Shown: positions 1-5,711, numbered from the stretch's first letter. The stretch is DNA of 8,651 bases from an uncultured Opitutia bacterium (GCA_903910245.1 CAIVYX010000042.1:1-8651), one strand, 5' to 3'. Program-made: numbers and translations. Notes: a model not told the origin generated them from the letters alone.

Positions 1-1302
1 ATGTCTTCTCCCCTCATTGGCAACCTTCTCGTCGCGCAGAGCGGCGGTCCGACCCCCGTCATCAACGCTAGCCTCGCCGGGGTGATCTCGGAAGCCCTCA
101 AGCATGAGGACGAAATCGTCGAAATCTACGGCGGACTCAACGGCATCCAGGGCATTCTGAACGAAGAGCTCGTCGACCTCGCTGCCGAGTCCCAGCAGAC
201 CCTCCGTGCCCTCCGTCACACCCCCGGCGCCGCTCTCGGCACCTGCCGCTACAAGGTGAAGAAGGCCGAAGACTTCGACCGCATCCTGCAGGTCTTCGAA
301 GCTCACAACATTCGCTACTTCCACTACATCGGTGGCAACGACTCCCAGGACACCGCCGCCAAGATCGACGCCCTCGCCAAGGAGCGCGGTTACGAACTCC
401 GCGTCGTCGGCGTGCCCAAGACAATCGATAACGACCTCCCGCTCACCGACCACTGCCCCGGCTTCGGCTCCGTTGCTAAGCACATTGGCGTGACCATTCG
501 TGAGACCGCTCTCGATAACGCCGCTATGGGCCAGAACGACTTCGTCTCCATTCTCGAAGTCATGGGACGCAATGCCGGCTGGATCGCCGCCTCGTCCGTC
601 CTCGCGCAGCGCCGCGACAAGGGCGAAGACAAGTCCGTCAAGAATACCCACTATAATAACACCGCGCCGCACATCGTGCTGCTCCCGGAAGTCGCCTTCA
701 ATGCCGACAACTTCATCCGTCGCGTCGAAGAAGTTCTCAAGGCCAACGGTCACTGCTTCGTCGTGGTTTCCGAAGGCGTCCAGGACGCTACGGGCAACTA
801 CCTCGGTGCCGACACCTCCAGTACCGACGCTTTCGGCCACGCCGTCCTCGGCGGCGCCGGCGAATACCTCCGTACGCTCGTCGAGTCTCGCTTCGATGGC
901 GTGAAGGCCCGCTCCTCCAAGCTCGGTATCACTCAGCGTGCCGCTTCGCACAACGCTTCGAAGACCGACGTCGATGAAGCCGAGCTCTGCGGTGGCGCCG
1001 CCGTCAAGGCCGCCCTCGAAGGCGAATCCGGTAAGATGGTCATCCTGACCCGCTCCGAAAAGGAGAACTACGCCGTCCAGACCATGCTCGCCCCGCTCGA
1101 CCAGATTGCCAACGGCGTGAAGGTCTTCCCGGAAAAATGGATCGGCGAAGACAAGATGTCCATCCACCCGGACTTCGTGCGCTACGCTCTCCCCCTTATT
1201 CAGGGTGAAATGCAACTACCTTTTGATCAGGGACTTCCGAAATACGCTCAGCTCTCCGCGATCGCCGTCCAGCGCCGCCTCGAGAAGTACGTTACGGCCT
1301 GA
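1..1302 (+). CDS. pfp: PPi-dependent 6-phosphofructokinase (PPi:fructose-6-phosphate phosphotransferase)
   Basis: This 433-residue cytoplasmic enzyme should phosphorylate fructose 6-phosphate to fructose 1,6-bisphosphate in glycolysis, reversibly and with pyrophosphate as donor. Visible family motifs are GGPTPVINA (15-23, donor-binding loop), GGNDS (111-115), PKTIDND (139-145, with catalytic Asp143 and Asp145) and MGRNAGW (188-194, sugar-phosphate binding). Two positions separate PPi from ATP enzymes. Asp114 sits where ATP-PFKs have the second Gly of GGDGS, and Lys140 sits where they have Gly in PGTIDND. Both are of the PPi type here. The length of about 430 residues is well above the roughly 320 of bacterial ATP-PFK and fits the longer PPi-PFK subgroup. 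Asn113 replaces the usual Mg-binding Asp. The start codon is the first base of the window, so upstream signals cannot be seen, but the short N-terminus before VAQSGG fits the family. A strong terminator follows. The family call is secure; donor specificity is inferred from the two residues. Confidence 0.93.
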   Translation: MSSPLIGNLLVAQSGGPTPVINASLAGVISEALKHEDEIVEIYGGLNGIQGILNEELVDLAAESQQTLRALRHTPGAALGTCRYKVKKAEDFDRILQVFEAHNIRYFHYIGGNDSQDTAAKIDALAKERGYELRVVGVPKTIDNDLPLTDHCPGFGSVAKHIGVTIRETALDNAAMGQNDFVSILEVMGRNAGWIAASSVLAQRRDKGEDKSVKNTHYNNTAPHIVLLPEVAFNADNFIRRVEEVLKANGHCFVVVSEGVQDATGNYLGADTSSTDAFGHAVLGGAGEYLRTLVESRFDGVKARSSKLGITQRAASHNASKTDVDEAELCGGAAVKAALEGESGKMVILTRSEKENYAVQTMLAPLDQIANGVKVFPEKWIGEDKMSIHPDFVRYALPLIQGEMQLPFDQGLPKYAQLSAIAVQRRLEKYVTA

Positions 1303-1325
1303 ACGCGTTCGGGTTACGAGGTAAT

Positions 1326-1352
1326 GACCCCCTTTCGGGGGTCTTTTCTTTT
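1326..1352 (+). terminator. Rho-independent terminator after the phosphofructokinase gene
   Basis: A perfect 7-bp stem (GACCCCC at 1326-1332 pairing with GGGGGTC at 1337-1343) closes a TTTC loop and is followed by TTTTCTTTT (1344-1352). It lies 23 bases after the stop codon and separates the phosphofructokinase gene from the FecR-domain gene. Because it overlaps an in-frame ATG at 1324, it also argues against starting the next gene there. Confidence 0.9.
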
Positions 1353-1407
1353 AAAGGGGTTGCCTCGGTTATGGCGGGGTCTAGTTTTCCTTTCCCCACC
1401 CGTCACC

Positions 1408-2484
1408 ATGAAATCTTTTATTAAGTACTTGGGCATAGTAGCCTTTGCGCTCCTGCCTATTCTTTCTTCCGCCGCTCTGCAGGTCGGCAAGGTTCAGGTC
1501 GGCAAGGTCAGTGGCACCGTCACCCTCATCGACGGCAAGGCCCAGCGTAAGCCTCTCGCGAACGGTGCGACCTTCCAGGAAGGGTCGCTCGTCGAGACCG
1601 GCGTCAATTCCACCGCCGAACTCGTGTTCTCCAACGGCGCTTCCGTCGTCCTCACGCCGAACACCCTGATCGAGCTGCGCACTTTCCGCCAGGTGCCTTC
1701 CGCCGACATCACTGATCCGTATCGCCAGATCGAGAAAGACCCGAGCCCCTCCGTCACCGAGCTCGAAGTGCCGCGCGGCAAGATTATCGGCGAAGTCCGC
1801 AAGCTGAACGCCCTTTCCACTTTCACCGTTAAGACGCCGGCCGGTCTTGTCCGCATCCGCGGTACGGTCTTCACTGTCGAGTATCGCGTCGGCCCCGATG
1901 GTATCGGACGCATCGTCGTCGACTGCGTCCGCGGTTCCGTTGAAACCACCGTCTTCAGCTCCAATGCCGGTCCGGTCACCGTCGAGCCTGGCATGCAGGC
2001 CTCCAGCTCCGTCGCCTCCGCTGCCCTCATCGCCATCCTCACCAAGGCTTCTGTCGCCGCTCCCGGTGCGCCCCAGCCCGCCGCTCTTTCTGCCGCCACG
2101 CTGGCCGTGCTCTCCAAGCCAATCCAGATCATGGTCTACCCGATCCCGGCTGAAGACATGGCGGCGATTGCCGCCCTCCTCGGTGCGAACTCCACGCTTC
2201 CCGTCGAAGTCGCCACGACCATCAACGCGATGGCCCAGACCATGCCGACCCGCACGCAGATGTTCCCTAATGGTGCTGGCGGCGCCCCGAACAAGGCCTT
2301 CGTCAAGGTAATCACCGATCAGGTGACGGACACCGTCGTCAAGGTAGATAAGACCGGCGCACCAATTGGACCGGTGACCACCACCACCGGTGGAAGCTCG
2401 ACCCTCGACGAGACCCTTAAGAAGATCACCGATAACGTCGAGCGCACCGTCGAGCAGAAGCAGATCAACCCCAGCGGCGTCTAA
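1408..2484 (+). CDS. Exported FecR-domain protein
   Basis: The product is a 358-residue protein with a signal peptide (Lys2, Lys6, hydrophobic core about 8-19, likely cleavage near SSAA at 20-23). The start at 1408 was chosen over the in-frame ATG at 1324 because it places the signal peptide at the N-terminus and because 1324 lies in the preceding terminator. Residues about 33-195 resemble the FecR domain: GKVSGTVTL, then LVETGVNSTAELVFSNGASV (61-80), then TPAGLVRIRGTVFTVEYR (143-160), matching the family's TPxGxxxVRGTxF signature. Residues 200-290 are Ala/Pro/Thr-rich, and a charged tail (about 298-350) may be helical. Classical FecR proteins are membrane anti-sigma regulators, but this one has no cytoplasmic domain or internal membrane segment. 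It is therefore more likely a periplasmic or surface protein that uses the FecR fold structurally. The gene is flanked by terminators and has no obvious Shine-Dalgarno site; TTGCCT (1360-1365) and TAGTTT (1382-1387) are only a weak promoter candidate. Function is unknown. Confidence 0.88.
   Translation: MKSFIKYLGIVAFALLPILSSAALQVGKVQVGKVSGTVTLIDGKAQRKPLANGATFQEGSLVETGVNSTAELVFSNGASVVLTPNTLIELRTFRQVPSADITDPYRQIEKDPSPSVTELEVPRGKIIGEVRKLNALSTFTVKTPAGLVRIRGTVFTVEYRVGPDGIGRIVVDCVRGSVETTVFSSNAGPVTVEPGMQASSSVASAALIAILTKASVAAPGAPQPAALSAATLAVLSKPIQIMVYPIPAEDMAAIAALLGANSTLPVEVATTINAMAQTMPTRTQMFPNGAGGAPNKAFVKVITDQVTDTVVKVDKTGAPIGPVTTTTGGSSTLDETLKKITDNVERTVEQKQINPSGV
1480..1509 (+). repeat. 15-bp tandem duplication in the FecR-domain gene
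   Basis: CAGGTCGGCAAGGTT (1480-1494) is followed directly by CAGGTCGGCAAGGTC (1495-1509), differing only at the last base. It encodes QVGKV-QVGKV at residues 25-34, just after the predicted signal-peptide cleavage site. The near-identity at DNA level suggests a recent in-frame slippage duplication. Confidence 0.9.
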
Positions 2485-2502
2485 GACCTTCTCTTCCTTT
2501 GG

Positions 2503-2530
2503 AAAGGCCCGGCTGATGCCGGGCCTTTTT
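2503..2530 (+). terminator. Rho-independent terminator after the FecR-domain gene
   Basis: An 11-bp perfect stem (AAAGGCCCGGC at 2503-2513 with GCCGGGCCTTT at 2518-2528) closes a TGAT loop and runs into TTTTTATT (2526-2533). It lies 18 bases after the stop codon, making the FecR gene a probable single-gene transcript and leaving about 57 bases before tmk for a promoter. Confidence 0.93.
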
Positions 2531-2587
2531 ATTCGCAGAGGGTTTCTCCGCTCGCTTTGAGCCTTTCGGCGGGCATCTTGAGAACGC

Positions 2588-3217
2588 ATGCCGATCGCCG
2601 GTAAATTCATCACGTTCGAAGGAGGGGAAGGCGCGGGAAAGTCCACGCAGCTAACCCGTCTGGCGGATCGTCTCCGTGCTTCCGGTGAGGGGGTACTGAG
2701 CCTCCGTGAGCCCGGCGGTACGCCCTTTGGCGAGAAGATGCGGGATGTCCTCAAGCACCCCGGCTCCGTCATCCAGCCGGCCGCTGAGGCCCTCCTGTTC
2801 GCGGCCTGCCGCGCGCAGCTCGTCGCCGAGGTCATTGCACCGGCCCTCGCTTCTGGCCAGGTCGTGCTCTGCGATCGTTTTATCGACTCCACGGTCGCCT
2901 ATCAGTCGGGCGGCCGCGGCCTCGACCGCGCGCTGATCGAATCCGCCAACCGTCTCGCCTGCGGGGCCGTCCGCCCGGACCTGACCGTCCTGCTCGACCT
3001 CGACTCCTCCCGCGGCCTCGGCCGTGCCTCGGTGCGTGATCATGGCCAAGCCGACCGGTTCGAGGTCCTCGGCGCCGATTTCCACCGAAAGGTGCGCGAC
3101 CTTTACCACACGCTCGCGCAGGAGGAGCCCGGGCGTTTTTTCGTGGTCGACGCCACCCGCCCGCCCGAAGCCCTCGAAGAGGAGATCTGGCATGAAATCA
3201 CCCGCCGCTTCCGCTGA
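2588..3217 (+). CDS. tmk: Thymidylate kinase (dTMP kinase)
   Basis: This cytoplasmic enzyme phosphorylates dTMP to dTDP with ATP, feeding dTTP synthesis. All family landmarks are present in 209 residues, the usual length. They are the Walker A loop GGEGAGKS (12-19), REPGGTP (40-46), the thymidylate kinase signature DRFIDSTVAYQ (96-106), and a LID region around SRGLGRASVRDHGQADRFE (141-159). Basic residues in the LID and a Gly rather than Arg in the P-loop point to the E. coli-like type II enzyme. The start ATG has only a weak GAGA (2580-2583) upstream, but nothing plausible precedes it and the N-terminus aligns with the family. The 3' end overlaps the delta-prime gene by 26 bases, a common bacterial tmk-holB arrangement. 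Both products serve DNA replication, one through precursor supply and the other through the polymerase clamp loader. Confidence 0.97.
   Translation: MPIAGKFITFEGGEGAGKSTQLTRLADRLRASGEGVLSLREPGGTPFGEKMRDVLKHPGSVIQPAAEALLFAACRAQLVAEVIAPALASGQVVLCDRFIDSTVAYQSGGRGLDRALIESANRLACGAVRPDLTVLLDLDSSRGLGRASVRDHGQADRFEVLGADFHRKVRDLYHTLAQEEPGRFFVVDATRPPEALEEEIWHEITRRFR
3180..3184 (+). promoter_or_regulatory. Shine-Dalgarno site for the delta-prime gene, inside tmk
   Basis: AGGAG at 3180-3184 stands 7 bases before ATG 3192. It is one of the best ribosome binding sites in the window, where most starts lack one. It decides the start of the delta-prime gene among several in-frame possibilities further upstream. 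Confidence 0.8.
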
Positions 3218-4127
3218 CCTCTCGGACCTTCCGGTTCTTAAGGTGCTCGCCCGTGCCCGCGCCGAGGGCCGTATGCCGCACGCCGTCCTGCTCACCGGTG
3301 CCGATGGCGCCGTGCTGGCCCGTGCCGCTGAACAGCTCGCCGCGCTGCATCTCGGCGATGCCGATCCGCTGGGCCATCCGGATTGCCGCGTGCTGCGCCC
3401 GGCGAAGAAATCGCGGCGCATCACCATCGACAATACCCTCGAGATCGTCGCTGCCTTGCGCCTCACTTCGCTGTCGCCGCACCGCGTCGTGATTGTCAAT
3501 GAGCCCGACCGCTTCCAGTCCGAGTCCGCCAATGCCTTCTTGAAGACGCTCGAGGAGCCGCCGCCCGGCACGCTCATCATCCTCCAGACGGCCAATTATT
3601 ACCGCGTCCTCCCGACGATCCTCAGCCGCTGTCTACGCTTCCATGTCGCCGGTGACGCGCCGGTACTGGCTGACCCTTCTTGGTCTGACTGGCTGCGGGA
3701 GATGGAGAAACTACTCGCTCGTATGGTGAAGGGTCCGGCTTCGCCCACGGCTCGAGTCTCCGAAGTCTTCATTCCGCTCTACGCCCTGTGCGCCCGCTTC
3801 GAGGTGCTATTGGAACTCTTCGTCGACGAAGCGCTGAAGGCTGCGCCGCCGCCCCCGCCGACCGACGAGGACGAGGATGACGCCGAACTCGCTTACGAGG
3901 AGTCCGTCCGCCGTGGCGTGCGCGCCCGCATGCTCGTCTCGGTTGAAGAAAAGCTCCGGCTGATTGGCCGGACCCACCTCGGCTGCGCCGAACAGGTTGC
4001 GCAGTCGGTCGGCTACCTCGAGGACGCCCGCCATCGTATGGAGCTCAACTACCAGGTCGTGGCCGCCTTTGAGCAGTTCCTGCTACGCACCTTGCGCGCC
4101 TTCGCCCTACGCCCCCGCACGGCGTAA
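3192..4127 (+). CDS. holB: DNA polymerase III delta-prime-like clamp loader subunit
   Basis: The 311-residue product belongs to the AAA+ clamp-loader family that helps load the sliding clamp at the replication fork. Diagnostic segments are RMPHAVLLTG (27-36), HRVVIVNEPDRFQSESANAF (97-116, Walker B-like), LKTLEEPPPGT (118-128) and TILSRCLRF (142-150, with the SRC sensor motif). The Walker A position reads GADGAVLA (36-43) with no GK[ST], so it should not bind ATP, as expected of delta-prime rather than tau/gamma. The zinc-binding cysteine cluster of E. coli delta-prime is missing: only Cys65 lies in that region. A Pro run followed by an acidic stretch (219-236) forms a likely flexible linker before a C-terminal helical part (about 237-308). 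The start is set by AGGAG 7 bases upstream. Adjacency to tmk strongly supports the call. A diverged gamma/tau-like paralogue is less likely because of the lost P-loop. Confidence 0.88.
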   Translation: MKSPAASADLSDLPVLKVLARARAEGRMPHAVLLTGADGAVLARAAEQLAALHLGDADPLGHPDCRVLRPAKKSRRITIDNTLEIVAALRLTSLSPHRVVIVNEPDRFQSESANAFLKTLEEPPPGTLIILQTANYYRVLPTILSRCLRFHVAGDAPVLADPSWSDWLREMEKLLARMVKGPASPTARVSEVFIPLYALCARFEVLLELFVDEALKAAPPPPPTDEDEDDAELAYEESVRRGVRARMLVSVEEKLRLIGRTHLGCAEQVAQSVGYLEDARHRMELNYQVVAAFEQFLLRTLRAFALRPRTA

Positions 4128-4147
4128 CTTCACCCCTGCACCGGAGT

Positions 4148-4153
4148 TATATT
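4148..4153 (+). promoter_or_regulatory. Possible -10 element ahead of the sigma factor gene
   Basis: TATATT (4148-4153) lies in an AT-rich patch (GTTATATTAAAG) that stands out in this GC-rich DNA. It would start transcription near base 4160. The TAACTT at -35 spacing (4125-4130) is a poor match, so this is a weak call. If real, the sigma cassette has its own promoter inside the tmk-holB operon. Confidence 0.25.
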
Positions 4154-4159
4154 AAAGAG

Positions 4160-4732
4160 ATGTCCCAGGAAGAGCCCATGCTCCCCGACGACGAGGACGA
4201 CAAGCGGCTGATGGCGTTGGTCGCCGAAGGCGACGACGACGCGCTCCGGTTGCTCGTCCATCGGCATCATGCGCGCTTGGTCGGCTACTTGCGCGGCGAG
4301 GTCGGCTCCCAAGCCACCGCCGAAGAGCTGGCGATGGAGGTCTTCATCCGACTGCACCGCGCGGCTTCCCGCTGGCGTCCCGAGGCGAAGCTGAGCACCT
4401 ACCTGATTCATATCGCCCACAACCTAGTGCTCAACGAGTGGCGCCGCCGCGGCCGCAAGCCCACGACCGCCCTGGAATTTGCGGCCGAGCCCGGCGATTC
4501 TTCTCAGCAATCCGCCCGGCGCGTGGCCGAACTCGATGAAGCCTTTCAGCGGGCAATCGCCCAGCTGCCCCCCGAGCAACGCACCGCTATCCTCCTGGTC
4601 GTCCAGCAGGAGCTGCCCTATGAGGATATCGCCGAGATCATGGGCGTGCCGGTCTCTTCGGTGAAGACCTGGATCCACCGCGCCCGGAGCCGCCTGCGCG
4701 AGCTCCTGAAAGACTTCTATGGAAACCAATGA
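4160..4732 (+). CDS. RNA polymerase sigma-70 family, ECF-type sigma factor
   Basis: The 190-residue protein has the two-domain layout of ECF sigma factors. Sigma region 2 is about residues 25-98, including DALRLLVHRHHARLVGYL, AEELAMEVFIRLHRA (54-68) and TYLIHIAHNLVLNEWRRR (80-97). A variable linker runs to about 120. Region 4 (about 125-185) includes QLPPEQRTAILLVVQQELPY (135-154) and the helix-turn-helix IAEIMGVPVSSVKTWIHRAR (157-176) that reads the -35 element. It should direct RNA polymerase to a small stress or envelope regulon. The start is uncertain. ATG 4160 gives a good length, but ATG 4178 (MLPDDEDD) has AGGA 7 bases upstream and would shorten the protein by six residues. The gene begins 32 bases after holB and lies 49 bases before a small membrane-protein gene that could encode its anti-sigma factor. 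The specific ECF group cannot be named from sequence reading alone. Confidence 0.93.
   Translation: MSQEEPMLPDDEDDKRLMALVAEGDDDALRLLVHRHHARLVGYLRGEVGSQATAEELAMEVFIRLHRAASRWRPEAKLSTYLIHIAHNLVLNEWRRRGRKPTTALEFAAEPGDSSQQSARRVAELDEAFQRAIAQLPPEQRTAILLVVQQELPYEDIAEIMGVPVSSVKTWIHRARSRLRELLKDFYGNQ
4167..4170 (+). promoter_or_regulatory. Shine-Dalgarno candidate for the alternative sigma factor start at 4178
   Basis: AGGA (4167-4170) in CAGGAAGAG stands 7 bases before the in-frame ATG at 4178. ATG 4160 has only GGAG (4143-4146), 13 bases away. This favours translation from 4178 unless the transcript is leaderless from 4160. Confidence 0.4.
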
Positions 4733-4745
4733 ACCTTGCAACTTG

Positions 4746-4758
4746 CCGCCTCCGGCGG
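4746..4758 (+). other. Small hairpin between the sigma factor and membrane-protein genes
   Basis: CCGCC (4746-4750) and GGCGG (4754-4758) form a perfect 5-bp GC stem with a TCC loop, followed by TGTTTC. It lies in the 49-base gap after the sigma factor stop. The U-run is too poor for an efficient terminator. It could be a weak attenuator or an mRNA-processing or stability element that adjusts the sigma to anti-sigma ratio; that role is inference. Confidence 0.3.
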
Positions 4759-4781
4759 TGTTTCACCCTATGAACTGAGCC

Positions 4782-5144
4782 ATGGATAATCCTCACCACA
4801 AGACCTTCGACCAAGAACTCGCCGCTTCGCTCAGCCGTGGCCGTTTCGTCGCCGTCACCGGTTTCGCCGACCGCGTCGTCGGGGCCATCCGCACCGACCG
4901 TCGTCGTCGTGTCGTAATCCGCTGGAGCTCCATCGCCACGGCGGCCGCCGCCTGCCTCGTTGCTGTCCTTACCTTGTCCGCTCCTTCCGAGGAAGCGCTC
5001 AACCGCCAGACGTTCGCCCTCGTCGCCCACGATGAGTCGGCCCAGTTCGCTGACCTGCTGGGCGCCTCCGCCGACCTATCGCTCCTTTCGCCTGCGGTGG
5101 AGAAGTCCAGCGTAGCCGAGGTGCTGAACGCCCCCGGCTCCTGA
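4782..5144 (+). CDS. Small single-pass membrane protein, candidate anti-sigma factor
   Basis: I do not recognise a named family with certainty. The 120-residue protein has a soluble N-terminal part (1-44) with a helical stretch TFDQELAASLSRGRFVAV (8-25) followed by GFADRVVGAIR. An Arg-rich flank (RTDRRRR, 37-43) precedes one membrane segment (about 45-67, with SSIATAAAACLVAVLTLSAP). A 50-residue C-terminal tail follows. By the positive-inside rule the N-terminus is cytoplasmic and the tail periplasmic. That topology, the small size and the position right after an ECF sigma gene fit a membrane anti-sigma factor. There is no HxxxCxxC zinc motif, so it is not a classical ZAS-type anti-sigma. It may instead resemble the short DUF3619-type proteins encoded beside sigma factors in some Betaproteobacteria (recalled, not checked). 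The stop lies 4 bases before the next start, suggesting translational coupling. It is a real gene by codon use and context; the role is inference. Confidence 0.78.
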   Translation: MDNPHHKTFDQELAASLSRGRFVAVTGFADRVVGAIRTDRRRRVVIRWSSIATAAAACLVAVLTLSAPSEEALNRQTFALVAHDESAQFADLLGASADLSLLSPAVEKSSVAEVLNAPGS

Positions 5145-5148
5145 TCCG

Positions 5149-5703
5149 ATGAAGAAGTTTTCCCTTCTCTTGGCTCTCGTCTTGGCGGCCGCCGCTACCT
5201 TTGCCCAGCAGGCTTCCGGACGTTCGCCCGAATCCGAGCCGACCGCCGAGGAAATCCAGACCATCCGCAAGATCCTCGAGCTCCCGCCCGAGCGTCTCAC
5301 CCGCATGCGTTCGGCGATCGAGAAGATGGAGCGCATGTCGCCCGAGTCTCGCCGTGATTTCGCCGCCAATCTCGCCAAGTACGAGACCGCTACGCCCGAG
5401 GAGCGCCATAAGATTATGAAGGAGATGCGTGAACGTGGTAGCATGGGCGCCCGCGTACTCGAGCATCACTTCAAGACGCTGACGCCCGTCGAGGCACAGG
5501 CTGAACGCGCCCGCATTCAGGCCCTCACGCCGGAACAGCGCATGGAATTCATTCACAAGCTTTCCGAGAAATACGGTCCCGAGGTCGCCAAGGAAAAAGG
5601 CAAGCCAGCCGACGCCAAGGATGCCGAGAAGGCTGAGAAGAAGCGTCGCAAGCTCGCCGAAGGCGAAGCCCCGGCGGCGCCGACCGTCGCTCCCAAGCAG
5701 TAA
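5149..5703 (+). CDS. Secreted helical protein with repeated PE-R motifs (DUF3106-like)
   Basis: The 184-residue protein starts with a clear signal peptide (MKKFSLLLALVLAAAATFA, likely cleaved before Gln20), so it should act in the periplasm. The mature part is predicted to be almost all helix and is punctuated by similar turns. These are LPPERLTRM (45-53), MSPESRRDF (63-71), ATPEERHKI (81-89), LTPVEAQAE (111-119) and LTPEQRMEF (126-134), spaced 18, 18, 30 and 15 residues. The tail (146-184) is Lys/Ala/Pro-rich and probably disordered. The motif pattern recalls DUF3106 proteins and, more loosely, the LTxxQ helical periplasmic proteins such as Spy. The pairing with an ECF sigma gene and a small membrane protein suggests a periplasmic partner or sensor for that sigma system, or one of its main outputs. 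The 4-base gap to the upstream stop supports one operon. No cysteines are present, and there is no obvious enzyme active site. Confidence 0.85.
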   Translation: MKKFSLLLALVLAAAATFAQQASGRSPESEPTAEEIQTIRKILELPPERLTRMRSAIEKMERMSPESRRDFAANLAKYETATPEERHKIMKEMRERGSMGARVLEHHFKTLTPVEAQAERARIQALTPEQRMEFIHKLSEKYGPEVAKEKGKPADAKDAEKAEKKRRKLAEGEAPAAPTVAPKQ

Positions 5704-5711
5704 GGCTTACT
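5699..5711. repeat. Stop-codon palindrome between convergent genes
   Basis: AGTAA (5699-5703), GGC, TTACT (5707-5711) is an inverted repeat that holds the TAA stop of the plus-strand gene in one arm and the TAA stop of the minus-strand gene in the other. The stem is only 5 bp and AT-rich, with no U-run, so it is not a credible terminator by itself. Confidence 0.6.

Noticed and set aside
1360..1387. TTGCCT with TAGTTT as a promoter for the FecR gene
   Set aside because: The -10 match is only three of six and the spacer is 16. It is too weak to list as a feature.
1324..1407. Upstream in-frame start that would extend the FecR protein by 28 residues
   Set aside because: The ATG at 1324 overlaps the phosphofructokinase terminator stem, and the extension would bury the signal peptide inside the protein.
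1381..2892. A 503-codon open frame on the minus strand across the FecR gene and the start of tmk
   Set aside because: It crosses a strong terminator and two well-supported plus-strand genes. Its product is a Gly/Asp/Arg-rich sequence without domain signatures, as expected of a mirror frame in GC-rich DNA.
3024..3191. Upstream extension of the delta-prime frame inside tmk
   Set aside because: The added residues are an Arg/Ser/Pro-rich shadow of tmk. AGGAG 7 bases before ATG 3192 and the family N-terminus support the shorter form.
2651..3595. A 314-codon minus-strand open frame over tmk and holB
   Set aside because: It is antisense to two confidently identified genes and has low-complexity Arg/Ala/Ser/Gly composition and no motif.
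4770..4778. ATG-AAC-TGA mini-frame just before the membrane-protein gene
   Set aside because: Two codons without a ribosome binding site are expected by chance and nothing supports a leader peptide.
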